The notes under the pieces are model-generated. The model was given only the letters and a program-made list of their open reading frames with translations, was not told the DNA's origin and did no database searches. This document shows, piece by piece, positions 6,339 to 14,688 of a stretch of DNA of 64,000 bases. The position numbers were made by a program, and so were the translations under genes. This DNA comes from Actinophytocola glycyrrhizae (lineage in GTDB: Bacteria; Actinomycetota; Actinomycetes; Mycobacteriales; Pseudonocardiaceae). How positions within the stretch are numbered: the first letter of the stretch is position 1; each line of letters opens with the position of its first letter. The DNA lies in NCBI RefSeq assembly GCF_042653545.1, contig NZ_JBHSIS010000007.1, positions 1 through 64,000 of the forward strand, given 5' to 3'.

Positions 6339-9268
6339 ACCGGGACGAACGGATCGTCGTGGTCGGCGCCGGCCTGACCGGTCTGCGGACCGCGGAACGG
6401 CTGCGCGAGCTCAAGTTCGAGGGCGAGATCATGCTCCTCGGTGACGAGAAGCTGCCGCCGTACCACCGGCCCGCACTGTCCAAGCAGCTGCTCATGGGCA
6501 CGCTGCGGTCGAGCGACCTCACCCTGCCCGCGTACGAGGACCTCAACGCGAAGTGGCGGTTCGGCACGCAGGTCCGGCAGCTGGTGCCGCACAACAAGGT
6601 GCTGCACCTGCCAGGCGGCGAGGAGCTGACCTACGACGGTCTCGTCATCGCGACCGGCGTGGAAGCCAAGCGCCCCAACGACCTCCCGTACTACGACCCG
6701 CGCGTGCTCGTGCTGCGCACCATGGCCGACGGGCTGGAACTCGAACGCGTCATCGGGTCCACGAAGGGCCGGGTCGCGGTCGTCGGTGGCGGGTTCACCG
6801 GCTGCGAGATCGCGGCGAGCCTGCGGCACCTGTCCCGCGAGGTGACGCTCATCGGCCGCCAGGACACCCTGCTCGGCAACGTGCTCGGCCCGGAGCTCGG
6901 CGAGTGGCTGACCAACCTGCACCGCGACCACGGCGTCGACCTGGCGCTGGGCAACTCGGTGCAGGAGTGGTCGCCGGGGCCCGAGGGCATCGGCCTGCGG
7001 CTGACCGACGGCACCACGCTGCTCGCGTCGTGCGTCGTGGTCGCGGCGGGCACCGTGCCGCTCACCGGCTGGCTGCGTGGTTCGGGTCTGCCGCTGGACA
7101 ACGGCGTCGTCTGCGAACCGACGTGCCACGTGGTCGGCGCGGAGGACGTCGTCGCCGCCGGTGACGTGGCCCAGTGGCCGAACCTGCGGTTCGACAACGT
7201 GCCAAGGCGCGTCGAACACTGGCTGAACGCGGTCGAGATGGGCCGTGCGGCCGCGGAGAGCCTGCTCGCCGGCCGCGGCGCGGCGGAGCCGTTCACGCCG
7301 ATGCCGCGGTTCTGGACCGAGCAGTACGGCGTCCGCATCCAGGCGGCCGGGATGCCGAAGCTGGGCAAGGACATCATCACGCTCGGCACCCCCGACGAGG
7401 GCACCGGCACCGTGTACGGGTACTCCAAGGAAGGCCGCCTGATGGGCGTGGTCGGCCTGGACTGCCCGTCGTCGGTGCTGGCGTGGACCGACAGCGTGAG
7501 CAGACAGAACCCCGCGCCGCGCAGGAGCACACCCGTCGAGCAGGCACCCGCGGTCGCCGTCGGCGGCGGCGCGGCGAAGCGTGGCAAGGGGCGGCATTCC
7601 CTGCCGGCCAAGGGCAAGCAGCGCCAGCGCGAGGAGAAGCGCGAACACGAGATCGCGTACGTGGAGGAGCCACCGCACGAGGTCGGCGTCGGTACGGGCC
7701 AGGTCCCCGCGGGACGGCCCAAGAGCGTGGTCGACTCGTTCAGCCGGATGCTGCCGGTGAAGGTCCGGCAGCCGCGCGGCGGCCCGGTGCCACCACCGCC
7801 CGGCACCCCGGTGCCGCCCGGTGCGCGGTCGAACGGTGCGCCGGTGCCACCGCCTCCCGCCGCGCGGTCGAACGGGATGGCGACGCCGCCGCCGGGCACG
7901 CCGGTGATCGGCACGCCGGTGCCGCCGCCCGGGACGCCGGTGCCGCCGCCGGTGCCGCCGTCCGGCCCCCCGCACTTCGGTGCGCCGTCGAACGGGAGCG
8001 GCCGGGTCGCGCCCCCGCAGTTCCGCGCCGCGGGCCCGCCGGAGCCGCTGAGCGGCAGGCTGGCCGCGGAGGAGGCCCTCGCGATCGACGTGACCGGCCA
8101 GATGGCACTCCTCGACGCGAACGGGCACGTCCGCCCACCGGAGTTCCACGACCCGATGTCCGGTCCCGCCACCATGGTCGAGGGCATGCCACCCGCCACG
8201 GGCGCCGCCATGCCACCGGCCCGCCGCGGTTCGGACGGGTCGTTCGCCCACGGCCCCGTCGACCCCTTCGCCGCACCACTGACCGGACGCGGCCCGTCCG
8301 ACTCGTTCGGCGCCATGTCACCCGCACGCGGTGGTCCGTCGGATTCGTTCGGTGCACTGCCGCCGGTGCGACGGAGCGGGGTGGGTTCTTCCGGTGGCAT
8401 GCCTCCCGCAGGTGGTGGTCCGGCGGATTCGTTCGGCGCGCTGCCGCCGGTGCGACGCGGCGGGGTGGGCTCTTCCGGCGGTACCCCGCCAGCCCGGCGC
8501 GGCGCATCGGATTCCGTTGGTGCGCTGCCTCCGGTGCGTCGTGGTGGCGAGGATTCGTTCGGTGCGCTGCCCCCGGTCCGGCGTGACGCCGAGGCGTCGT
8601 TCGGCGGGCTGCCGCCCGTTCGTCGTGGTGGCGAGGACTCGTTCGGTGCGCTGCCGCCGGTGCGTCGGGGTGCTGAGGGCTCGTTCGGTGCGCTGCCGCC
8701 TGCCGGGCGGGGTGGCGGGGATTCGTTCGGTGGCACGCCCCCCGCGCGGCGTGGTGAGGACCTGGGCGGGCTGCCGCCAGCCCGGCGCGGCGCGGCGGAC
8801 TCCTTCGACGCCATGCCGCCGGTTCGGCGGGCGGTGAACACGCGGCCCCCGCGTGGTTCCGGCGGGGCGTTCGGGCGCGGTACCGCCCGAGGGCCGGAGG
8901 ACCCCTTCGCGCCACTGGACGAGTCACCCGATCGGACGCCTCCGATCAGCGGGAGTGCCGACGAGACCATCGTCGAGGGGATGCCACCCGCGTCCCGGCA
9001 CCGCACCGGTGGACCGACCAACGGGGGCCGTGCCGCACGGCGGCGGGCCGAGGAACGGCTCTCCCGCACGATGGATCCCGCCCTCAGCAGCATCCGGCTC
9101 GCGCCCGCCCTGCCGAGTGTGGACGACACGTTCGACCGGCTGCCCAAACACAGCAGGCCCGACGACGACTACCTGGTCCGGCCCCGTCCAGGGCCGGAGG
9201 ACTCCTACGACCGGATGCCCGCGGTCGAGCGCCCGGTTCGGTCTTCGGGAGGCCGGCGGCGCGCCTGA
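6335..9268 (+). CDS. FAD-dependent ferredoxin reductase with a 580-residue repetitive tail
   Basis: A 977-residue protein. Residues 1-395 form a complete NAD(P)H:ferredoxin reductase-like flavoprotein: FAD-binding VVVGAGLTGL (7-16), NAD-binding VVGGGFTGCE (about 148-157) and the AAGDVA block (about 275). Family members stop near 400. The remainder is disordered Pro/Gly/Arg-rich sequence with a basic patch, PPPGTPVPPP runs and about a dozen 14-residue repeats of the type DSFGALPPVRRG. The motif VEGMPPA occurs twice. It overlaps the heme-ferredoxin gene by 4 bp, which makes it the obvious electron donor. The tail may act in anchoring, clustering or cell-wall contact; this is unknown. Confidence 0.88.
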   Translation: MNRDERIVVVGAGLTGLRTAERLRELKFEGEIMLLGDEKLPPYHRPALSKQLLMGTLRSSDLTLPAYEDLNAKWRFGTQVRQLVPHNKVLHLPGGEELTYDGLVIATGVEAKRPNDLPYYDPRVLVLRTMADGLELERVIGSTKGRVAVVGGGFTGCEIAASLRHLSREVTLIGRQDTLLGNVLGPELGEWLTNLHRDHGVDLALGNSVQEWSPGPEGIGLRLTDGTTLLASCVVVAAGTVPLTGWLRGSGLPLDNGVVCEPTCHVVGAEDVVAAGDVAQWPNLRFDNVPRRVEHWLNAVEMGRAAAESLLAGRGAAEPFTPMPRFWTEQYGVRIQAAGMPKLGKDIITLGTPDEGTGTVYGYSKEGRLMGVVGLDCPSSVLAWTDSVSRQNPAPRRSTPVEQAPAVAVGGGAAKRGKGRHSLPAKGKQRQREEKREHEIAYVEEPPHEVGVGTGQVPAGRPKSVVDSFSRMLPVKVRQPRGGPVPPPPGTPVPPGARSNGAPVPPPPAARSNGMATPPPGTPVIGTPVPPPGTPVPPPVPPSGPPHFGAPSNGSGRVAPPQFRAAGPPEPLSGRLAAEEALAIDVTGQMALLDANGHVRPPEFHDPMSGPATMVEGMPPATGAAMPPARRGSDGSFAHGPVDPFAAPLTGRGPSDSFGAMSPARGGPSDSFGALPPVRRSGVGSSGGMPPAGGGPADSFGALPPVRRGGVGSSGGTPPARRGASDSVGALPPVRRGGEDSFGALPPVRRDAEASFGGLPPVRRGGEDSFGALPPVRRGAEGSFGALPPAGRGGGDSFGGTPPARRGEDLGGLPPARRGAADSFDAMPPVRRAVNTRPPRGSGGAFGRGTARGPEDPFAPLDESPDRTPPISGSADETIVEGMPPASRHRTGGPTNGGRAARRRAEERLSRTMDPALSSIRLAPALPSVDDTFDRLPKHSRPDDDYLVRPRPGPEDSYDRMPAVERPVRSSGGRRRA
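8299..8835 (+). repeat. coding tandem repeats in the reductase tail
   Basis: About 12-13 imperfect units of roughly 42 bp encode DSFGALPPVRRG and variants (GGLPPARRG, GTPPARRG). Codon use differs between units, so they are older than the Rieske linker repeats. Confidence 0.85.
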
Positions 9269-9284
9269 CCTTCCCCTCCACCGG

Positions 9285-9318
9285 CCGCGTGTCACCCGAC
9301 GAGACGGGTGGCACGCGG
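9285..9318. terminator. terminator after the redox operon
   Basis: A stem of 13 bp with one mismatch (CCGCGTGTCACCC pairing with GGGTGGCACGCGG), loop GACGAGAC, 17 bp after the stop at 9268 and followed by pyrimidine-rich TCTGTCCTTT. Confidence 0.65.
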
Positions 9319-9389
9319 TCTGTCCTTTGTGGATGATTACGGTGCGCGATAGCGATGACTGTTCGTAGTCGCGCGTTATCCTCGTCACC

Positions 9390-9497
9390 ATGAAGGTGGT
9401 ACCGCTGAGGGAGTGTCAGTGGCAAGGTTGTGCCCCGAACACAACCATAGGGGAGTTCGCGTTGATTTGTGACGAAACGGCGGAGGCCGTCCAGTGA
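9390..9497 (+). CDS. 35-codon open frame coupled to the acyl-CoA dehydrogenase
   Basis: Reads MKVVPLRECQWQGC and ends ETAEAVQ. Its TGA overlaps the GTG start of the next gene (GTGA), which suggests translational coupling or a leader peptide. There is no strong ribosome binding site before the ATG and I recognise no family, so it may be chance. Confidence 0.3.
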   Translation: MKVVPLRECQWQGCAPNTTIGEFALICDETAEAVQ

Positions 9498-10792
9498 CCA
9501 CCGCAACCCGAACGACCAGCTATTTCACCACGGTGCAGCACGAACTGCTGCGTGCCCAGGTTCGGGACTTCGCCGAGGCGAAGGTCGCGCCGCGGGTCGG
9601 TGACATGGAGGCGGCCAAGGCCGTCCACGTGGAGCTGTCCCGCCTGATCGCTCAGCAAGGGTGGCTGGGCGTCACAATCGACCCCAGATATGGGGGAATG
9701 GGCCTCGGGCACCTCGCCAAGACGATCATCATCGAGGAGTTGTCGCGGGTCAGCGGCGCCATGGGCGCGATGGTCCAGGCCTCTCAGCTCGGGGTCGCGA
9801 AGATTCTCCACTTCGGCAGTGAGAAGCAGAAACGCCGCTGGTTGCCCATGATCAGCGACGGTCGCTGCATGCCGACCATCGCCGTGACGGAACCTGAATC
9901 CGGCGGGCATGTTCTCGGTATGTCCGCTACCGCCGAACGGGTGAGAAACGAGTATTTCCTCAACGGCAGGAAAGTGTTCGTCGGGAACAGTCACGTCGGT
10001 GACCTGCACGGGGTGGTGGTCCGCACCGGACCGGGCTCGCGTGGATTGTCCGCGTTCCTCGTGGAATCGACGGCACCCGGTCTGTCACTCGCCCGCCACC
10101 AGCCGACGATGGGACTGCACGGGTTCAGCTTCGGTGAGCTGATCTTCGAGAACTGCCGCGTCCCGGCGGAGAACCTGCTCGGCTCCGAAGGGGACGGTCT
10201 CGCCGTCGCCTACTCGTCGAGCGTCCTCTATGGACGGCCGAACCTCACCGCGGTGTCGCTCGGCATCCACCGCGCGATCGTCGAGCAGACCGTCGAATTC
10301 GCTACCGCACAGCGCAGGTACGGTGCACCGCTCGCCGATCTTCCCACGGTCAAACAGAAACTGGGCCAGATGCAGTCCCAGCTGATGACCGCGCGGCTGG
10401 CCGCCTACCACGCGGCGCACCTACTCGACGAGGGCAGGTCGTGTGACGCCGAACTGATCAGCGCCAAGCTGCTCAACGTCGAGTCCTCTTTGGACAGCGC
10501 GCGCACCGCGATGGAGGTGCACGCGGCCTACGGGCTCTACCCCGACAGCAACATCGAGCGCTTCCTGCGCGACGCCAACCACATCTACGCACCGGCCGGC
10601 ACGTCGGACGTCCAGCGGATCCGGCTGGCGGAGGTGGCGCTCGGCACCTACCGGGAACAGTGGTCGGCGCGGTTCTCCGAGCAGCTCCGCGCGAGCAGCG
10701 GGCTGCTCAACGGAGTGGCCCGCGCCGCCGACGAGCCCGTCATCGACGCCGAGGACGGCGACACGTCCCCGTCCCGCTGGTGGCGCCGGTAG
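9494..10792 (+). CDS. acyl-CoA dehydrogenase family protein lacking the usual catalytic Glu
   Basis: A 432-residue protein with ordinary acyl-CoA dehydrogenase architecture: helical N-domain (residues 10-125, GGMGLGHLAKTIIIEE), beta domain (about 130-240, AVTEPESGG, then FLNGRKVFVGN) and C-terminal helices with QRRYGAPLADLPTVKQKL. Where medium-chain enzymes read YEGT with the base glutamate, this protein reads YAPAGTSDVQR, with Ala368 in the glutamate position. It may use a base elsewhere (as isovaleryl types do) or catalyse another reaction. Start is the GTG with GGAGG at 9482-9486. The natural substrate is unknown, and no fatty-acid partners lie nearby. Confidence 0.85.
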   Translation: MTTATRTTSYFTTVQHELLRAQVRDFAEAKVAPRVGDMEAAKAVHVELSRLIAQQGWLGVTIDPRYGGMGLGHLAKTIIIEELSRVSGAMGAMVQASQLGVAKILHFGSEKQKRRWLPMISDGRCMPTIAVTEPESGGHVLGMSATAERVRNEYFLNGRKVFVGNSHVGDLHGVVVRTGPGSRGLSAFLVESTAPGLSLARHQPTMGLHGFSFGELIFENCRVPAENLLGSEGDGLAVAYSSSVLYGRPNLTAVSLGIHRAIVEQTVEFATAQRRYGAPLADLPTVKQKLGQMQSQLMTARLAAYHAAHLLDEGRSCDAELISAKLLNVESSLDSARTAMEVHAAYGLYPDSNIERFLRDANHIYAPAGTSDVQRIRLAEVALGTYREQWSARFSEQLRASSGLLNGVARAADEPVIDAEDGDTSPSRWWRR

Positions 10793-10820
10793 CGGGGTGA
10801 CCGTCCGGCGCCACCCACCG

Positions 10821-11387
10821 TCACTGCTCGCGGCGGTGGATCAGGTCCACGACCTCGGCGGCCAACGACTTGATCATCTCCAGGCCGGGCCTGCCCCAGG
10901 TGCTCTCCTCCGTGTTCACCACGCAGATCGTGCCGAGCGCGGTGCCGGTGCGGTCGATCAGCGGCGCACCCATGTACGCGCGCACGCCGATCGAGTTCAC
11001 CACCGGGTTGACCGCGAACCTCGGGTACGCGCACACGTCGTCGAGCACCAAAGCCTTGCGCCGCACCACGACGTGCGGGCAGTAGCCGTGCTCACGCGAC
11101 ATCGTCCGCCCCGGCGTCGCGCGGGACGCCGAGGACGCCGCCTCCAGCGCGTCCGCCTTCGCACTGTCCGGGCCGTACAGTCCGGCGAAGTACTGCTCCT
11201 CGTCGCCGACGAAGTTGACCATCGCGTACGGCGCGTTCGCCGCCGCGGCCAGCCGGGCAGCGAACCTGTCGAACTCCGGGTCCGGCCGGTCGCCGAGCCC
11301 AAGCTGCGCGAGCCGGGCGAGGCGCTGCGGGATCTCGGGGTCGTGCGGCGCCTTCAACAGTCGCTGGTCGAGGATGTCGTGGTTCAT
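10821..11387 (-). CDS. GAF-domain protein, last gene of the conservon
   Basis: A 188-residue protein, mostly one GAF domain (about 30-180): APYAMVNFVGDEEQYFAGLYG, HGYCPHVVVRRKALVLDDV, then YMGAPLIDRTGTALGTICV. The pattern resembles GAF proteins that sense small ligands or redox state. Its ATG overlaps the cvnD stop (ATGA), so it is translated with the G-protein. Conservons often end with a cytochrome P450; here a GAF protein takes that place and may be input or output for the switch. Confidence 0.85.
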   Translation of the reverse strand: MNHDILDQRLLKAPHDPEIPQRLARLAQLGLGDRPDPEFDRFAARLAAAANAPYAMVNFVGDEEQYFAGLYGPDSAKADALEAASSASRATPGRTMSREHGYCPHVVVRRKALVLDDVCAYPRFAVNPVVNSIGVRAYMGAPLIDRTGTALGTICVVNTEESTWGRPGLEMIKSLAAEVVDLIHRREQ

Positions 11388-11995
11388 GACTGGTGGCTCC
11401 GAATCATCGGGGGAGTGGCGGCACGGAACGTCGCCAGGACGGACTCGAGCAGGGTGATCAGCACCGTGCTCGCCGAATGGGTCTTGCGTGCGTCACACCG
11501 GACGAGCGGCACGTGCGGCTTCAACGCCAGCGCCTGCCGCACCTCCTCGTCCTGGTAGTGGTACCCGCCCTCGAACTCGTTGAGCGCCACCAGGAACCGG
11601 ATGTCGCGCCGCTCGAAGAACTCGACCGCACCGAAGCAGTCGGCGAGCCTGCGGGTGTCGGCGAGCACCACCGCGCCGAGCGCGCCCCTGGACAGCTCGT
11701 CCCACATGAACCAGAAGCGGTCCTGGCCGGGCGTGCCGAACAGGTAGAGCACGAGGTTCTTGTCGGAGAAGGAAAGGCGGCCGAAGTCCATCGCCACCGT
11801 GGTGGTCGACTTGCTCTCGACCCCGGCGACGCTGTCGGTCGCGACGCTGGCCGCGGTCAGTGTCTCCTCTGTGGTCAGTGGCTCGATCTCGCTCACCGCG
11901 CCGACGAACGTCGTCTTGCCGACGCCGAAACCGCCCGCGACGAGGATCTTGACCTGGATGGGGAACAGCTCAGACGAACCGTCGGAGGCCATCAA
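11384..11995 (-). CDS. cvnD: CvnD-like small GTPase
   Basis: A 203-residue Ras-like G-protein of the conservon type. P-loop GGFGVGKTTF (about 21-30), switch II/G3 FGTPGQDRF (about 89-97) and an NEFE motif (about 139) in place of canonical NKxD, as is usual in this subfamily. Start is ATG 11995, with a second ATG at 11992. It overlaps cvnC by 26 bp and the GAF gene by 4 bp. CvnA-D sets form heterotrimeric-G-like complexes at the membrane in Streptomyces. Confidence 0.88.
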   Translation of the reverse strand: MMASDGSSELFPIQVKILVAGGFGVGKTTFVGAVSEIEPLTTEETLTAASVATDSVAGVESKSTTTVAMDFGRLSFSDKNLVLYLFGTPGQDRFWFMWDELSRGALGAVVLADTRRLADCFGAVEFFERRDIRFLVALNEFEGGYHYQDEEVRQALALKPHVPLVRCDARKTHSASTVLITLLESVLATFRAATPPMIRSHQS

Positions 11996-12344
11996 TCACC
12001 GCCTCCAGAATGGCTGGGTCGTTGGAGTAGGAGTTCTCCGGCGCGAACTTCGCGATCACCGCGCCGAGTTCGATCAGGTCGGAAAGGACCACCTTCGTGA
12101 CGGTCACCGGCCGGTGCAGCAGCGCGGCCACCTCCGCGACCGACGTGGGGGACGTGCACAGCTCCAGTGCCTTGGAGTGCTCGACCCCGAGCTGGTTCTT
12201 CCTGACCATGCCACTGCCGGTCGCCCGCACCAGCGACATCAGGTCGAGCGGGGTGCTCGGCTGGGTCCTTCCACTGGTCATGGCGTACGGGCGTACACCG
12301 AACAGGTCGGGGTCGTCGGCGGTGGCCTCGTCCGGACCTCTCAT
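11970..12344 (-). CDS. cvnC: CvnC-like DUF742 protein
   Basis: A 124-residue DUF742 protein with the conserved VRPYAMTSGRT block and a winged-helix-like half (AEVAALLHRPVTVTKVVLSDL, then LI and GAV). I chose the ATG at 12344, 2 bp after the cvnB stop; a longer frame would start within cvnB. The length fits the family. It is the third gene of the conservon and presumably links the Roadblock protein and the GTPase. Confidence 0.85.
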   Translation of the reverse strand: MRGPDEATADDPDLFGVRPYAMTSGRTQPSTPLDLMSLVRATGSGMVRKNQLGVEHSKALELCTSPTSVAEVAALLHRPVTVTKVVLSDLIELGAVIAKFAPENSYSNDPAILEAVIDGLRRFV

Positions 12345-12346
12345 CG

Positions 12347-12775
12347 TCAACGAGTTCCATTGCCCTGATGCGCGCCCTGGTGGGCGACGTGGTAGCGCGA
12401 CGGGGTCACGAGCACGGCCGGCACCTGGGTGCACAGGCGCTGCATCTCGTAGCTGAGGATGCCGGCGTCGACCTCACGGGCCGCGAGCACCGCCAGCACA
12501 CTGCCCGCACTCGCCGCGGTCACGAACAGGATGATCTCGTTGAGCTCGGTGATCACCTGCCGGACGCCGTCGGCGCCGTCCTCGGAGAACTTCTTGCCGA
12601 CCTGGTTGGCGAGCGAACACATGCTGCTCGCGAGCGCCGCGAGCCGGTCCGCGCCGTCGATGTCGAGGCCGTACCAGTACTTCGGAATGCCGTCCACCGA
12701 CAGCAACAGCGCGCTGTGCGTGTCGGGTACCGCCTCAACCAGCCGGCGGAGCAGCCAGTTCAGGTCGTCGGCCAT
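12347..12775 (-). CDS. cvnB: CvnB-like Roadblock/LC7 protein
   Basis: A 142-residue Roadblock/LC7 protein, MglB-like, with LNWLLRRLVEAVPDT and HSALLLSVDGI at the start and a central helix DRLAALASSMCSLANQVGKK. Roadblock proteins in such sets act on the partner GTPase. Its start lies 16 bp inside the end of cvnA. The C-terminus is an unusual His/Gly-rich tail (HVAHQGAHQGNGTR). Confidence 0.88.
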   Translation of the reverse strand: MADDLNWLLRRLVEAVPDTHSALLLSVDGIPKYWYGLDIDGADRLAALASSMCSLANQVGKKFSEDGADGVRQVITELNEIILFVTAASAGSVLAVLAAREVDAGILSYEMQRLCTQVPAVLVTPSRYHVAHQGAHQGNGTR

Positions 12776-14538
12776 GTCGTGGAGTCTCCTCTGTTCGTCG
12801 CTTCACGGTTCTGCTCCGCGAGCCAGTGGTCCCGGCCCGCCTGGACGGTCTTCATGAGGTTGGTGTTGTGGCCAGGAACCGGCGTGGTCACCTGCGGCGG
12901 CTCGAGCAGCTCCTCCCGCAGGTGGCTGCCCTTGCGCTGCGGCAGCGGCGGCGGCGTGTCACCGCTGACGGCGGCCGGGTCGGCGAGCTTGGCGGCGTCC
13001 TCGGGGGAGATCCCGCCCGCGCCACCGGAACGGAGGTCGTCGTAGGAGCGGCCAGGGGCACGCACGGGCAGCCTGGGCAGCTCCTGCTCGCCCCCTGCCC
13101 GGTTGTCGGTCCTGCTGTCGGCCCTGCCGCCAGTGGCGGGCTCGGTGGCCGGGTGGCGGTTGGCGGTCGGGCGGATCGGGCCGAGGCCGGGGGTCGAGGC
13201 ACTGCCGGCGGCGGTGGGTATCGGCAGCGGTGCCGGCACCGGCTCGCTCCTGGGGGTCGGGGACGGCATCGGCGATGGCTTCGGCACCGACGGCAGCGAC
13301 GGCGACGACGCGCTCGCCGCGGCCGCGACGAGCTGCTCACGCTTCTGCGGCACGGGCTGCGGCACCTGCTTGGCCACGGAAGGTGGCTGCGCGCGGTGCC
13401 GGGCGTCCTTCTTGGGCTCCGGCGCGGTCAGCAGCTGCGGCGGGATCACCACGGCGGCCGCGATGCCGCCGAAGATGTTGGACTGGAGGCGGACGCGGAT
13501 GTCGTGCCGGCGTGCCAGCTCACGGACCACGGCGAGGCCGATGCGGCCGTCCTCCAGCAGCTCGCTGATGTCGATGCGGGTCGAGCCGTCGAGCAGGTGG
13601 TTGATGCGCTCCAGGTCCTCGTAGCTCATGCCGAGGCCGCGGTCCTGCACCTCGATCGCGAGGCCCGCGGTCACCTTCTGCGCGCGGACCTCGACCTTCG
13701 GGCCGTCCGGCGAGGTGAAGCGGGTCGCGTTCTCCAGCAGCTCGGCGAGCAGGTGGATGATCTCGGCGACCGCGTGGCCGTGGATCTCCACGTCCTCGAC
13801 CGGCACGATCGCGATCTGCCGGTAGTGCTCGGCCTCGGACACCGCGGCGAGCAGCACGGCGTACACGCTGACCGGCTTGGTCGACCTGCGCTGCGGCGAC
13901 TCGCCGCCCAGCACGGCCAGGTTCTCGCCCTGCCGCCTGGCCAGCGTGAACAGGTGGTCGATCTCGTAGAGGCCGTCGAGGAGCTCCGGGTCCTCGTTGT
14001 CCTGCTCCAGCTCGTCGATCCGCTTGATGGCGCGGTTGATGAGCGACTGCAGGCGCCGCGCCAGCTTGACGAACACCTCGCGGCGCTGGCCGGGGTCGTC
14101 GGTGAGCACCATCTGGCCGTCGCCGGGCTGCGACCACAGCGGCGCTGGCTCCGGCGCGCGGGGGACCATCTCGACCGCCCGCTGCTCCTGGACACGTGGT
14201 TCCACCGTGAGCGGTTGTGGTGGGGGCATCGGGGCCCTGGGCTGCGCCGGTCTGCGGGCCAGCGGCGTGACCTGCCGGACCGCGGACATCGCCATGAGGA
14301 CCGCGACGAGCACCGCGACCACACATCCCGCGACGACGCCGACCGACACCGCGAGCGCGCGGGCGTCGTTGGTGGCGATCATCAGCACACCGGCACCGCC
14401 GCCGAGCACGACGAAGGTCAGGAGGAACAACCCGATGTGCAGGAGTCTGGTCTGCAGGCGCTCGATGCCGTCCGCATAGGCGGTCTGCATGTCGTTCTCC
14501 ACCCGTAAACCCCAGGGCGGGGTAGGCGTCTCAGACAT
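12760..14538 (-). CDS. cvnA: CvnA-like sensor histidine-kinase-related ATPase
   Basis: A 592-residue protein. Two TM helices (about 33-57 and 62-83) with almost nothing outside between them, a Pro-rich linker, a dimerisation block (about 145-215, YEIDHLFTLARRQGENLAVLGG) and a HATPase domain (about 245-370) with N-box ELLENATRF and G-box DRGLGM. A Pro/Ser/Ala-rich tail covers about 390-592. Such proteins bind ATP but rarely show classical phosphorelay. It starts the operon cvnA-B-C-D-GAF, and the 150 bp upstream (14539-14688) should hold the promoter. Confidence 0.88.
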   Translation of the reverse strand: MSETPTPPWGLRVENDMQTAYADGIERLQTRLLHIGLFLLTFVVLGGGAGVLMIATNDARALAVSVGVVAGCVVAVLVAVLMAMSAVRQVTPLARRPAQPRAPMPPPQPLTVEPRVQEQRAVEMVPRAPEPAPLWSQPGDGQMVLTDDPGQRREVFVKLARRLQSLINRAIKRIDELEQDNEDPELLDGLYEIDHLFTLARRQGENLAVLGGESPQRRSTKPVSVYAVLLAAVSEAEHYRQIAIVPVEDVEIHGHAVAEIIHLLAELLENATRFTSPDGPKVEVRAQKVTAGLAIEVQDRGLGMSYEDLERINHLLDGSTRIDISELLEDGRIGLAVVRELARRHDIRVRLQSNIFGGIAAAVVIPPQLLTAPEPKKDARHRAQPPSVAKQVPQPVPQKREQLVAAAASASSPSLPSVPKPSPMPSPTPRSEPVPAPLPIPTAAGSASTPGLGPIRPTANRHPATEPATGGRADSRTDNRAGGEQELPRLPVRAPGRSYDDLRSGGAGGISPEDAAKLADPAAVSGDTPPPLPQRKGSHLREELLEPPQVTTPVPGHNTNLMKTVQAGRDHWLAEQNREATNRGDSTTWPTT

Positions 14539-14688
14539 CGGGTCCTTCCTGTGCGAGGAGGAGGCAACACGAACCGACGCACGTCGAGCCGGAAAGCGCA
14601 GCAGATGCTACCGCAAACGGACTAGTGGACTTTGGCCCTGTGCTTGGAACTCCGGGTTACCACACTCCATCGTGCGCATGTCCGCAGT

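Noticed and set aside
8299..8835. Repeats that might be taken for a CRISPR or tandem noncoding repeat
   Set aside because: The units vary, keep one reading frame and encode a clear protein repeat. There are no constant repeats with unique spacers.
9494..10792. Acyl-CoA dehydrogenase as sign of a natural-product gene cluster
   Set aside because: No polyketide, peptide-synthetase, carrier-protein or tailoring genes lie around it. A conservon and a redox operon flank it.
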